From contig NZ_MJUX01000001.1 in NCBI RefSeq assembly GCF_001927245.1, forward strand, positions 1,302,001-1,366,000: 64,000 bases of DNA, given 5' to 3'. The notes beneath the pieces were generated by a model that worked only from the letters and a program-made list of their open reading frames with translations, searched no databases and was not told the DNA's origin. Each line of letters starts with the position of its first letter. Position 1 is the stretch's first letter. Source of the stretch: Acuticoccus yangtzensis (GTDB lineage Bacteria > Pseudomonadota > Alphaproteobacteria > Rhizobiales > Amorphaceae). Made by a program: the position numbers and the translations under genes. Positions 55,181 through 63,861 of the stretch are shown piece after piece.

Positions 55181-55903
55181 ATGGCTCGCGTTGCACTCGT
55201 GACGGGCGGGACCCGCGGCATCGGCGCCGCAATCACGAAATCGCTCAAGGCCGCCGGTCACACCGTCGTCGCCAACTATGGCGGCAACGATGAAAAGGCC
55301 AACGCCTTCAAAGAAGAGACCGGGATCGACGTCGCGAAGTTCGATGTCGGCGACGCGGCGGCCTGCGAGGCGAAGATCGCCGAGATCGAGTCCAGCGTCG
55401 GCCCGATCGACATCGTGATCAACAATGCCGGCATCACCCGTGACGGCACCTTCCACCGCATGACGTTCGACCAGTGGAAGGCGGTGATCGACACCAACCT
55501 CAACTCGATGTTCTGCGTCACCCGGCCGGTCATCAACGGCATGCGCGACCGCGGCTTCGGTCGGATCATTTCCATCTCGTCGATCAACGGCCAGAAAGGG
55601 CAGATGGGGCAGGCCAACTACTCCGCCGCGAAGGCGGGCGTGATCGGCTTCACCAAGGCGCTGGCCCAGGAGAACGCCAAGAAGGGCATCACCGCCAACG
55701 TGGTCGCCCCCGGCTACATCGACACCGACATGGTGGCCGCGGTGCCGCCGAAGGTGCTGGAGGCGATCATCGGCGGCATTCCGGTCGGCCGCCTGGGCAA
55801 GGCCGAGGAGATCGGCGCCCTGTGCGCCTATCTCGCCTCCGACGATGCCGGCTTCATCACCGGCGCCACGATGTCGATCAACGGCGGCCAGTACATGGCC
55901 TGA
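55181..55903 (+). CDS. phaB: Acetoacetyl-CoA reductase PhaB
   Basis: This 240-residue SDR reduces acetoacetyl-CoA to (R)-3-hydroxybutyryl-CoA with NADPH. The cofactor motif TGGTRGIG is at 9-16, INNAGITRDGTFHRMT is characteristic of PhaB, SISSINGQKGQMGQANYSAAK carries the catalytic Ser, Tyr and Lys, and GYIDTDMV follows. GGGAGG precedes the ATG. About 100 bases of A+T-richer DNA separate it from the hydrolase gene, enough for a separate promoter. PHB synthase (phaC) is not in the window. Confidence 0.95.
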   Translation: MARVALVTGGTRGIGAAITKSLKAAGHTVVANYGGNDEKANAFKEETGIDVAKFDVGDAAACEAKIAEIESSVGPIDIVINNAGITRDGTFHRMTFDQWKAVIDTNLNSMFCVTRPVINGMRDRGFGRIISISSINGQKGQMGQANYSAAKAGVIGFTKALAQENAKKGITANVVAPGYIDTDMVAAVPPKVLEAIIGGIPVGRLGKAEEIGALCAYLASDDAGFITGATMSINGGQYMA

Positions 55904-55923
55904 CCTTCAGGGGCGAGGCGGGA

Positions 55924-55945
55924 GCCCGGCACATTCGCGCCGGGC
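55924..55945 (+). terminator. Terminator-like hairpin after phaB
   Basis: GCCCGGC at 55924-55930 and GCCGGGC at 55939-55945 form a 7-bp stem with an 8-base loop, followed by CTTCTCG. It lies 21 bases after the phaB stop. The T-run is poor. Confidence 0.5.
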
Positions 55946-56003
55946 CTTCTCGTCCGCACCCCACAGCCGCACGGCCGGAGGCCCGATCGGGCGAAAGACT
56001 GGG

Positions 56004-56945
56004 TCAGGCCACCGATCCCGTCGCCGCCTGGAACGCCACGTAGCCGGCATAGAGCGCGACCAGGACCGCCCCTTCCCAGCGCGTCACCCGCTGCCCCGTC
56101 GCCACGACGATGACGAGAAGAACGGACACCGCCACCATCACCGGGATGTCGAAGAACTGCATGGTGGGCGACACCGGCACGGGATGGACGAGCGCCGTCA
56201 CGCCGGTGATGCCGATGGCGTTGTAGATGTTGGAGCCGAGAACGTTGCCGAGCGCGATCTCGGACTGCTTCTTCAGCGCGGCGATCACCGAGGTGGCGAG
56301 CTCGGGAAGCGATGTGCCGACAGCGACCATGGTGAGGCCGATCACCTCCTCCGACACGCCGTAGCGCGAGGCGAGCTCCACCGAGCCGGACACCAGGAGG
56401 TCCGCGCCGATGATCACGCCGCCGAGGCCGATCGCGACGAACAGGAGCGACAAAGGCAGAGAGGCGCACGGCACCTCGGGCGTATCCGCCGCAGCGGAGG
56501 CCTGACGGTCCTGTCGCACGGTGAAGACGATGTAGCCGACCAGAGCAAGGACGAACAGCGTTCCGGCGATCCGCGTGAACTCGCCCGTGAAGGCGACCAG
56601 CATGAAGGCGGCCGCCGTGGCGATGACGATCGACCCGTCGCGCAGGACGGCCGAGCGCGAGGTCACGAAGGGCCGCATCAACGCGGCCGCGCCCAAGATC
56701 AGCAGGATATTGGCGATGTTTGAGCCGACGATGTTGCCGACGGCGATGCCTGGCGCACCGGCGAGGGCGGCGCGAATACAGGTGACGAGTTCGGGCGCGG
56801 ATGTGCCTAAGCCGACGATGACCACGCCGACGACGAGAGGAGATATTCCGAAGCGCACGGCGAGCGAGCTCGAGCCGCGCACCAGCAATTCGCCGCCTAT
56901 GAAGAGGCCGACGAGCCCACCGATGATCGAGAGGGCAAGTGTCAT
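56004..56945 (-). CDS. CaCA-family calcium/cation antiporter (YrbG-like)
   Basis: The 313-residue membrane protein has ten hydrophobic segments and two inverted alpha repeats: VGLGTSAPELVTCIRAALAG in the first half and MVAVGTSLPELATSVIAAL in the second, with the ion-binding Glu in each. GNIVGSNIANILLILG and GNVLGSNIYNAIGITG are the paired second motifs. It exchanges Ca2+ for Na+ or H+. It stands alone. Confidence 0.93.
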   Translation of the reverse strand: MTLALSIIGGLVGLFIGGELLVRGSSSLAVRFGISPLVVGVVIVGLGTSAPELVTCIRAALAGAPGIAVGNIVGSNIANILLILGAAALMRPFVTSRSAVLRDGSIVIATAAAFMLVAFTGEFTRIAGTLFVLALVGYIVFTVRQDRQASAAADTPEVPCASLPLSLLFVAIGLGGVIIGADLLVSGSVELASRYGVSEEVIGLTMVAVGTSLPELATSVIAALKKQSEIALGNVLGSNIYNAIGITGVTALVHPVPVSPTMQFFDIPVMVAVSVLLVIVVATGQRVTRWEGAVLVALYAGYVAFQAATGSVA

Positions 56946-57217
56946 GAACGTTCCTTGGGTGCGACCAGTCGTTCGCTAGGTGTGGGAACGCCGGGGAGGC
57001 GGTTCAACGGCCGCTCCCGTCATTCGGCGATATTAAACCGGATCGTCATACAATGCCGCGATCCGGCGAGAGCGCTAAGCGGGCGCCGTCTCTGGCGTTC
57101 CGGCTGTGTGCGGGTTGGCGCCCGCGCCCGCTGCGGCAAAGCGTCCGCGCGCCTAAGCGTCCGGCAGCCAGGCGACGGCGGGCGGGCGGGCGACGGCGGG
57201 AGTTGCCCCGCCCCGTG

Positions 57218-57655
57218 TCAGCCCTTCGCCGGGCGCGGCGTCGGCCGCCAGTCGGGCGGGGCCATCTCGAACCCTTCGAAGACGAAGCCGGGTGCCACCG
57301 TGCAGCCGACCAGCGTGTAGGCGCCCAGGGATTCGGCGGTCTGCCAATGGCCGGCCGGAACCACCACCTGCGGGCGCTCTCCTGCGGCGATGTCGGGGCC
57401 CAGCCGGTGGGCGACCGCGTCGTGACCGTTGGGCGACAGCGTCAAGGCGAGAGGCGCGCCGGCATAGTAGTGCCAGACCTCGGCCGCGTCGTTGACCCGG
57501 TGCCAGGCCGAGCAGTCGCCCGCCTCGAGCAGATAGTAGATCGCCGTGGAATGGCCGCGCCCACCGTCCGCCGCATCGCGAAAGGTCTCGACGAAATAGC
57601 CGCCTTCGGGATGCGGCTGCATCCCCAGAGCGGCGATGATGGCCTTCGCGCTCAT
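57218..57655 (-). CDS. DUF985-type cupin
   Basis: The 145-residue cupin has the pattern ALGMQPHPEGGYFVETFRDA near the N-terminus and SAWHRVNDAAEVWHYYAGAP in the barrel, with metal-ligand-like His and Glu, and ends VAPGFVFEGFEMAPPDW. Structures of this family are known, but the function is unknown; some bind small ligands. The ATG at 57655 is 40 bases after the glyoxalase II stop, so the two are probably cotranscribed. Confidence 0.85.
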   Translation of the reverse strand: MSAKAIIAALGMQPHPEGGYFVETFRDAADGGRGHSTAIYYLLEAGDCSAWHRVNDAAEVWHYYAGAPLALTLSPNGHDAVAHRLGPDIAAGERPQVVVPAGHWQTAESLGAYTLVGCTVAPGFVFEGFEMAPPDWRPTPRPAKG

Positions 57656-57695
57656 GGCGCGGCGCTCGCGGAGCGCGCTGTGTCCTGCCGGGCGC

Positions 57696-58454
57696 TCACG
57701 AGAAGCCGTCCCGTCCCTTGCGCAGCCGCGCGAACACGTCGACGGGGTCCGCCCCCTCCATGCCGAGCGCCAGCGCGACAGCGGGGTCGTCGGCCCGCAT
57801 GAAGGGGTTGGTCGCCTTTTCGGCGGCCATGGTCGTCGGCACGGTCGGCTCCAGCCGGTCGCGCGCGGCACGCACCACCGCCAACCGCTCGGCGATGGCC
57901 GCGTCATCCGGCAGCGTTTCGGCTGCATAGCGGGCGTTGGTGAGGGTATATTCGTGGCCGCAATAGATCGCGGTCTCGTCCGGCAGCGCCGTCCGCAGCG
58001 CCTTCAGGGAGGCCCACATGGTGGCGGCGTCCCCCTCGAACAGGCGCCCGCAGCCCATGGCGAACAGCGTGTCGGCCGTGAAGGCGATGCCCTCCTGCGG
58101 CAGGTGATAGCTCAGCGGGCCGGAGGTGTGTCCGGGCGTCGCGATCGCCGTCACGCTGATCGGGCCGAGGGTGAAGGTCTCGCCATCCTTGATCGTGCGG
58201 TCGAGCCCCTTGATGCGGTCCGCCTCGGCCGCCGGGCCGATCACGGTGGCGCTCCCCTTCACCTCGCCGATCGCCTGAACGTGGTCAGAGTGGTGGTGTG
58301 TGACGAGGATGGTGGTGAGCGTCCACCCCGTCTCGTCGAGCGCAGCCTTGATCGGCGCGGCCTCGGGGGCGTCCACCAGGATGGTCTCCCCGTCCTTGTG
58401 GACCAGAACCGCGTAGTTGTCCGACAGGCACGGGATCAGCCGCACGTCCGCCAT
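57696..58454 (-). CDS. gloB: Hydroxyacylglutathione hydrolase (glyoxalase II)
   Basis: This 252-residue metallo-beta-lactamase-fold enzyme hydrolyses S-lactoylglutathione to lactate. The metal motif THHHSDHVQAI is near residue 52, followed by TPGHTSGPLSYH, FTADTLFAMGCGRLFEG and YCGHEYTLTNARYA, which are glyoxalase II hallmarks. The C-terminal helical domain includes NPFMRAD. It is divergent from the methyltransferase gene, a layout common in Hyphomicrobiales. Confidence 0.95.
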   Translation of the reverse strand: MADVRLIPCLSDNYAVLVHKDGETILVDAPEAAPIKAALDETGWTLTTILVTHHHSDHVQAIGEVKGSATVIGPAAEADRIKGLDRTIKDGETFTLGPISVTAIATPGHTSGPLSYHLPQEGIAFTADTLFAMGCGRLFEGDAATMWASLKALRTALPDETAIYCGHEYTLTNARYAAETLPDDAAIAERLAVVRAARDRLEPTVPTTMAAEKATNPFMRADDPAVALALGMEGADPVDVFARLRKGRDGFS

Positions 58455-58577
58455 GAGATCTCCTCATTTTCGTTGGCGTGAGAATGGCCCAGCGGGGGCG
58501 GAACGTCCACCGCGGCGCCGGAATTGAGCTTGGATCGACCCGCGTGCTATTGCTGGCCTTCAATTGAGGACTTGTCC

Positions 58578-59393
58578 ATGCACCTCGACGTCACGCAGTT
58601 GAGTGCATTCTATCTGTCGCCTCTGGGGCGGATCGCGCGGCAGATTCTGGCCGCCGAGGTGCGGTCGGTGTGGCCCGACGTGAGGGGTGACCGGATCGTC
58701 GGGCTCGGCCATGCGACGCCTTTCCTGCGCCCCTTTCTCGGCGAGGCGGAGCGCGTTCTGGCTGTGATGCCGGCGGCCGAGGGGGTCCTCCATTGGCCGC
58801 CCGAGGGCCCCAATCTCACCACCCTCGCCTACGAGCAGCACCTGCCGCTGCCGCACAACAGCGTCGACCGGCTCCTCATCGTCCACCTGCTGGAGGCGAC
58901 GAAGGACCCGGCCGAGGTGCTGCGCGAGGCGTGGCGCGTGCTGGTGCCGTCCGGCCGGGTTCTGGCGGTCGTTCCGTACCGGGCGGGGGCCTGGGCACGG
59001 GCCGATTCGACGCCCATGGGTCTCGGCCGCCCGTTCAGCCGCGCCCAGCTCGCCCGGCTGATGGACGAGTGCTGGCTCGACCCGGTCGACGTCAGGCGCT
59101 GCCTCTACGTGCCGCCGAGCCGCATGCGCATGGTGCTGGGCTCGGCGCGCGCGTGGGAGCGGATCGGCCGCAGCGTCGTGCCGCGGTTCGCCGGCCTCCT
59201 CGCGATCGAGGGGCGCAAGACGTTGACCCGCGGCATCCCGGTGCGCCCGCCGCGAAAGCTCGCCGACCTCGTCCCCGCGCTGACGCCCGTGCCGAAACCG
59301 GCCGCCACGTGCGCCGCGAACCTCAACGCCGAGGGTGCGCCGCGGTCTATTCTGCAGGGCACTCCGGAACGGGATCGACGCGCAGCTCGGTAA
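58578..59393 (+). CDS. Class I SAM-dependent methyltransferase
   Basis: This 271-residue protein begins MHLDVTQLSAFYLSPLGRIA. A SAM-binding core is indicated by DRIVGLGHATPFLRPFLGEA, then LPHNSVDRLLIVHLLEATKD and VLREAWRVLVPSGRVLAVVPYR, the Methyltransf_11 pattern. A Pro/Ala-rich tail ends the chain. Relatives in alphaproteobacteria sit divergently next to gloB, as here, but their substrate is not known. Its last 47 bases overlap the end of the convergent EipB gene. Confidence 0.85.
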   Translation: MHLDVTQLSAFYLSPLGRIARQILAAEVRSVWPDVRGDRIVGLGHATPFLRPFLGEAERVLAVMPAAEGVLHWPPEGPNLTTLAYEQHLPLPHNSVDRLLIVHLLEATKDPAEVLREAWRVLVPSGRVLAVVPYRAGAWARADSTPMGLGRPFSRAQLARLMDECWLDPVDVRRCLYVPPSRMRMVLGSARAWERIGRSVVPRFAGLLAIEGRKTLTRGIPVRPPRKLADLVPALTPVPKPAATCAANLNAEGAPRSILQGTPERDRRAAR

Positions 59394-60246
59394 GCCGGCC
59401 GCCGAGCGCATACTGGCCGTAGTCGAAGCTCGCCGCGTAGACGACGCCGTTGCCGAGCAGACGGAAGCCGATCACCTGCTCCGGCAGCGGCTCACCCGCC
59501 TGCGCATCCTGGCGGAAATACGAGATCGAAACTGCGTAGGACGGCATGTCGGCAGCGCCCGGAAGCGAGCCGAACGCGCGCGTCTCGCGGTCGGTCGCGC
59601 CGGGGAGGCCGGTCGTGCCGGGTCCGATCACCGTCGTCGTGTCGAACACCTCGTCTGCGGCCCCGCCGCCGTCGAACATCGGCGCTTCCAGCACCCGCTC
59701 GCCCTCCGCTCCGGCATCAAGCAGCAGATGGGCATGCTGCGAGGGGAAGACGGCGCGCGGAAGCTCGAGGTGCGCGCCGACCGGCTTCTCGAGCTCCACC
59801 ACGGTGCCGGCGGGGGTGCCGGTGGCCTGGCCCTGAACCAGCAGCTCGTCCGCCGTATCGGTGACGGTCTGGTTGAGGAAGCTGAATTCGGGCGGGGAGA
59901 GCGTCTCGAACGTGGAAGCGCGCAGGCCGGTGCGCGTGCTCTGCCCCTCCCGGTCGACGGTAACGATCTGGAACGTGGTCGTGACCGTGTAGCCGTCGCA
60001 CCACGAACCCTCGATCTCGTAGACCAAGGTGCCGGTGATGGAGAGGATCGACACCGAGGCTTCGACGCGCGACACCGACAGATCGTAGACGGCGCGGTGC
60101 GGTGCCAGCGGGTGGTCGGGCGCAGCGGCCGAGGCCGGCGCCGCGCCGATGGCAAGGAGCGGGGCGAGCAGCGTCACGAGCCAGCCCGCAGAATGCGCCG
60201 CACCAAGAGCCCCACCGGAGCCGGACCTGCAGGCGAAGGATGGCAT
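59347..60246 (-). CDS. EipB-family (DUF1849) periplasmic envelope protein
   Basis: The 299-residue exported protein has a signal segment (WLVTLLAPLLAIGAAPASAA) and the DUF1849 pattern: LAPHRAVYDLSVSRVEASVS, GTLVYEIEGSWCDGYTVTTT, FSFLNQTVTDT and later LEKPVGAHLELPRAVFPSQH. A Cys in GSWCDGY and a Cys near the end (VPECPAE) match the disulfide of Brucella EipB, a beta-spiral protein needed for envelope integrity. The start is the ATG at 60246. Confidence 0.9.
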   Translation of the reverse strand: MPSFACRSGSGGALGAAHSAGWLVTLLAPLLAIGAAPASAAAPDHPLAPHRAVYDLSVSRVEASVSILSITGTLVYEIEGSWCDGYTVTTTFQIVTVDREGQSTRTGLRASTFETLSPPEFSFLNQTVTDTADELLVQGQATGTPAGTVVELEKPVGAHLELPRAVFPSQHAHLLLDAGAEGERVLEAPMFDGGGAADEVFDTTTVIGPGTTGLPGATDRETRAFGSLPGAADMPSYAVSISYFRQDAQAGEPLPEQVIGFRLLGNGVVYAASFDYGQYALGGRLTELRVDPVPECPAE

Positions 60247-60426
60247 GTTCGGCTCCGTGGCGCGCGAGGGACGCTTCGCCCTTCACACGCCCCCCGCCAA
60301 GGGTCAAGCGCGGCCGCCCACCCATGTGGGCCACGACCTGCGCGCCCCCGTCTGCACAGGAGACGCCTTGCACAGGAGAGGGCCCGCCTCTAGACGAAAC
60401 GAAGCGATGAATTGCGAGGAAGACCG

Positions 60427-60891
60427 ATGAGCCAAGTCGAACGCAAGCTTGCGGACATGGAGCTGGCCCTGCCGACCGCGGGTGCCCCCGCCGGGTCCTA
60501 CGTGCCGACCGTGCAGACGGGCAACCTCGTCTTCGTCTCCGGCCAGATCTCCGTCGATGCGGACGGCGCCATGATCATCGGCCGCTGCGGCGAGAACATG
60601 GGCGTCGAAGAAGGCCAGGCCGCCGCCGAGCGCTGCGCCCTCATGATCCTCGCCCAGCTCAAGGCCGCCATCGGCGATCTCGACAAGGTGAGCCGCGTCG
60701 TGAAGCTGAACGGCTTCGTCAACTCCGCGCCCGGCTTCGGCGATCACCCGAAGGTCATCAACGGCGCGTCCGACCTGATGGTCAAGGTGTTCGGAGACAA
60801 GGGTAAGCATGCGCGTGCCGCTGTCGGCGTCGCCAACCTGCCCTTCGGCGTCGCGGTCGAGGTCGAGGCGATCTTCGAGGTCGTGTCATAA
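60427..60891 (+). CDS. RidA-family protein (YjgF/UK114-like)
   Basis: The 154-residue protein belongs to a RidA subgroup with an extended form; it begins MSQVERKLADMELALPTAGA and contains NLVFVSGQISVDADG, then VVKLNGFVNSAPGF and HARAAVGVANLPFGVAVEVE with the conserved Arg. RidA removes reactive enamine/imine intermediates; this longer subgroup has been less studied. GAGGAAGACCG precedes the ATG. Its stop touches the GDPD reading frame. Confidence 0.9.
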   Translation: MSQVERKLADMELALPTAGAPAGSYVPTVQTGNLVFVSGQISVDADGAMIIGRCGENMGVEEGQAAAERCALMILAQLKAAIGDLDKVSRVVKLNGFVNSAPGFGDHPKVINGASDLMVKVFGDKGKHARAAVGVANLPFGVAVEVEAIFEVVS

Positions 60892-61619
60892 CCGGCATCC
60901 TCCCGGACTGGCTGACCCGCACCCCCATCGCCCACCGCGGGCTGCATGGGGACGGGCTCGTCGAAAACACGCTGGGCGCCGTGGAAGCGGCGATCGAGGC
61001 CGGATTCGCGGTCGAGGTGGATCTGCAGCTCACCGCCGACGCCGGCCTCGTCATCAACCACGACGCGACGCTGGACCGCACGACCGACGGCACTGGGCGC
61101 ATCTCCGACTATCCGCTCGACGATCTGCGGCGCATCCGCATCCGCGGGTCGGACGAGACGCTGTCCTCGGTGACCGACCTCCTGGCGCTGACATCCGGCC
61201 GGGCGCCGCTCTTCATCGAGCTGAAGTCGCCCGCCGATCCCACCGCAAAGGTGGCGATGGCGAGCGTCATCACCCGCGCCCTGGCCGGCTACAGCGGCGC
61301 CGTGGCGCTGATGACCTTCGACCCGGACCTTCTTGCCCTCCTGCGCCCGGCGCTGAAGGACACGCCGCTCGGCATCCTGGCGGGCGGCGAGGAGCACGGC
61401 TCGCTCATCTCCCGCTTCGGGCGGGACATGATGCTGCACACGCCGCGCACCAAGCCGGACTTCGTGAGCTACTACGCGGTGGCGCTGCCGCATCCGGGTC
61501 CGGCGCTGCAGCGGCGCCGCGGCCGTCCCGTTCTGTCGTGGACCGTGCGCTCTGCGGCGGAGGCGAAGCGGATCGAGCCCTACGTGGACCAGATCATCTT
61601 CGAGGACTTCCGGCCCTGA
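60888..61619 (+). CDS. Glycerophosphodiester phosphodiesterase, non-standard start
   Basis: This 243-residue GDPD cuts glycerophosphodiesters to glycerol-3-phosphate and an alcohol. The catalytic TPIAHRGLHGDGLVENTLGA is near the N-terminus, VEVDLQLTADAGLVINHDAT carries the metal ligands, PLFIELKSP and the final LSWTVRSAAEAKR follow. The first ATG/GTG/TTG in frame is the GTG at 60981, after the essential HRG, so it cannot be the true start. The frame begins at an ATA at 60888 overlapping the RidA stop (ATAA), or at a CTG at 60906. This is either a rare start codon or a sequence error. Confidence 0.85.
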   Translation: MTGILPDWLTRTPIAHRGLHGDGLVENTLGAVEAAIEAGFAVEVDLQLTADAGLVINHDATLDRTTDGTGRISDYPLDDLRRIRIRGSDETLSSVTDLLALTSGRAPLFIELKSPADPTAKVAMASVITRALAGYSGAVALMTFDPDLLALLRPALKDTPLGILAGGEEHGSLISRFGRDMMLHTPRTKPDFVSYYAVALPHPGPALQRRRGRPVLSWTVRSAAEAKRIEPYVDQIIFEDFRP

Positions 61620-61833
61620 TCGCGGGTGCCGCGTTCTGCGGCCGCCCTCTCGCCACACGGTGCCGCGTCCTGCGGCGCGATAGGGCCGGTGCCGCCCGGC
61701 ATCGGGGGACGAGGCGGTGCGCCGATGCATCGCTGGTGGCCGCGCCTTGTCGTCTCGACGCGGCGGCCAAATTCCTGTTCCTTAAGCCGTGGCGCGCCCT
61801 GCGTGCCGTGGTCAGCGTAGGGGGAGCATCGTC

Positions 61834-63069
61834 ATGCCAACCATGACCGTCGAGGCCACCGGCAGCCTCTCCACCATCGACAGGGACGAGTGGGATGCGC
61901 TCGCCAATCCGGGCTGGGTGCTCGGCGAGGGCGGACGATTGTCGCGCGCCGCGGGGGCGGGTCCCGGCGGTCAGCCGGGCGATCAGGCGTTCAACCCGTT
62001 CGTCGCCTACGATTTCCTGCGCGCGCTGGAGGATGCCGGCTGCGTCGGCGGGCGCTCCGGCTGGTATCAGCGCCACCTCGTCATCAAGGGCGCGGAGGGC
62101 GCCTTGCTCGGCGCCGCCCCCGCCTATCTCAAGACCCACTCCAAGGGCGAATACGTCTTCGATTATGGCTGGGCCGACGCCTTCGAGCGGGCGGGCGGGC
62201 AATATTACCCGAAGCTCCAGGTGTCGGTGCCCTTCACCCCCGCCAACGGGCCGCGCCTTCTGGTCGGCGACGGGCCGGACGAGGCGCGGCTCCTCGTCGC
62301 CCAGGCGCTGAAGGCGCTGGCCGAGCAGAGCGACGCCTCGTCCGTCCACGCCACCTTCCTCAGCCCGGCCGACCGCGCCGCGTTCGAGGCGGAGGGCTAC
62401 CTCATGCGCACCGACACCCAGTTCCACTTCACCAACGACGGTTACGCCACGCCGGACGATTTCCTCGCCGCGCTGGCGAGCCGCAAGCGCAAGCAGGTGA
62501 AGCGCGAGCGGCGGGACGCATTGGCGGACGGCATCACCGTGCGCTGGCTGACCGGCGACGACATCACCGAGGACCACTGGGACGCGTTCTACCAGTTCTA
62601 CATGGACACCGGCTCGCGCAAATGGGGCCGTCCCTACCTCAACCGCACCTTCTTTTCGCTGCTGGGCGAGAGGATGCGCCACTGCGTCTGCCTCATGATC
62701 GCCGAGCGCGAGGGGCGGCCGATCGCCGGCGCGCTCAACCTCATCGGCTCGGACGCGCTCTATGGCCGCTACTGGGGCTGCACCGAGGACCACCCCTTCC
62801 TGCATTTCGAGGTCTGCTATTATCAGGCGATCGACTTCGCCATCGCCCATAAGCTCGCCCGCGTGGAGGCCGGCGCCCAAGGCGGCCACAAGCTCGCCCG
62901 CGGCTACGAACCGACGCAGACGGTCTCGGCCCACTATATCGACCATCCGGGCCTGCGCGATGCGATCGCCCGCTACCTGGAGGGTGAGCGGGCCGAGGTG
63001 GCGGCGCATCAGGAGTACATGAACGCCGCCCTCCCCTTCCGCCGCGACGGCAACCGCCATAGTGAATGA
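61834..63069 (+). CDS. DUF482 (FemAB/GNAT-like) protein
   Basis: The 411-residue protein has NPFVAYDFLRALEDAGCVGG near residue 50, SKGEYVFDYGWADAFERAGG, then SRKRKQVKRERRDA and the C-terminal acyltransferase part with HCVCLMIAEREGRPIAGALN, LHFEVCYYQAIDFAI and GAQGGHKLARGYEPTQTVSA. DUF482 proteins are thought to be peptidoglycan-type acyltransferases related to FemAB, role unproven. AGGGGGA precedes the ATG at 61834. The 214-base gap before it holds an 18-base direct repeat (61625 and 61659) but no gene. Confidence 0.88.
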   Translation: MPTMTVEATGSLSTIDRDEWDALANPGWVLGEGGRLSRAAGAGPGGQPGDQAFNPFVAYDFLRALEDAGCVGGRSGWYQRHLVIKGAEGALLGAAPAYLKTHSKGEYVFDYGWADAFERAGGQYYPKLQVSVPFTPANGPRLLVGDGPDEARLLVAQALKALAEQSDASSVHATFLSPADRAAFEAEGYLMRTDTQFHFTNDGYATPDDFLAALASRKRKQVKRERRDALADGITVRWLTGDDITEDHWDAFYQFYMDTGSRKWGRPYLNRTFFSLLGERMRHCVCLMIAEREGRPIAGALNLIGSDALYGRYWGCTEDHPFLHFEVCYYQAIDFAIAHKLARVEAGAQGGHKLARGYEPTQTVSAHYIDHPGLRDAIARYLEGERAEVAAHQEYMNAALPFRRDGNRHSE

Positions 63070-63128
63070 TCCGCGCGGAAACGGACGGGACGGCATGACG
63101 GGCGGGAGAGAATGACGGGCGGCACCGA

Positions 63129-63845
63129 ATGACCGGCAAGAGCCGCGGCGCGGACGAGTGGACCCCCGCGCGGGTGACCCGTAAGGGTCCGCTGATCATC
63201 TCCCTTCACATACCGAAAACGGCGGGTTCGCGCTTCGGCGAGACGCTGCGGCGCCGCTACGGCAAGCGCCTCGCCTTCTACTACGGCAAGGCCAACCCGA
63301 AGACGCACCCGCTGCTGCGCGTGCCGCCGCGCCAACTCACGGCCGAGCGGCTCGACGAGCTGGCCGCGTCCGGCGTCTCCATCCTGCACGGTCACCTCAG
63401 CGCCGACGTGATGCTGAAGGCGGTGCCGGACCCCGCCCGCTACTGGACCGTGATGCGCGAGCCGGTGGAGACCGCGATCTCGCTCTACCATTTCGTGCGC
63501 GCCGGGCGCGGCGGCGACCCGAAGCTGCGCGCCGCGTTCGACGCGGCCGAGCCGACGCTCGCCGAGTTCGTGACGATGGAGCGCATCGCCAACCACCAGT
63601 CGCGCTATCTCGGCGCGCTGCCGCTGGAGCGCATCGGCTTCCTCGGCGTCACCGAGCTGATGGGCGACATGCTGCCCATGGTGGGCCTGAAGACGAGCCG
63701 CCACCGCGGCAACATCAACCGCGAGAAGCCGCTGGCGAGCCTCGCCGAGCGCGAGGCGGTGGCCGCGGCGATGACCGCCGACTGCGCGCGCTACGGTCTC
63801 GCCATGGAGCTGGCCATGCGCCGGCTCGGCCGCCGCGGCCGCTGA
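63129..63845 (+). CDS. Sulfotransferase-family protein, first of a tandem pair
   Basis: The 238-residue protein has a PAPS-binding-type loop, ISLHIPKTAGSRFGETLR near residue 24 (HIPKTAGS), and a second nucleotide-binding region YWTVMREPVETAISLYHFVR near 112. The remainder is helical with a conserved NHQSRYLGAL. Such proteins sulfate surface carbohydrates, but many bacterial members are uncharacterised. It follows the DUF482 gene by 59 bases and is followed 16 bases on by a paralogue. Confidence 0.82.
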   Translation: MTGKSRGADEWTPARVTRKGPLIISLHIPKTAGSRFGETLRRRYGKRLAFYYGKANPKTHPLLRVPPRQLTAERLDELAASGVSILHGHLSADVMLKAVPDPARYWTVMREPVETAISLYHFVRAGRGGDPKLRAAFDAAEPTLAEFVTMERIANHQSRYLGALPLERIGFLGVTELMGDMLPMVGLKTSRHRGNINREKPLASLAEREAVAAAMTADCARYGLAMELAMRRLGRRGR

Positions 63846-63861
63846 CCCCGAGGGACTCCCC

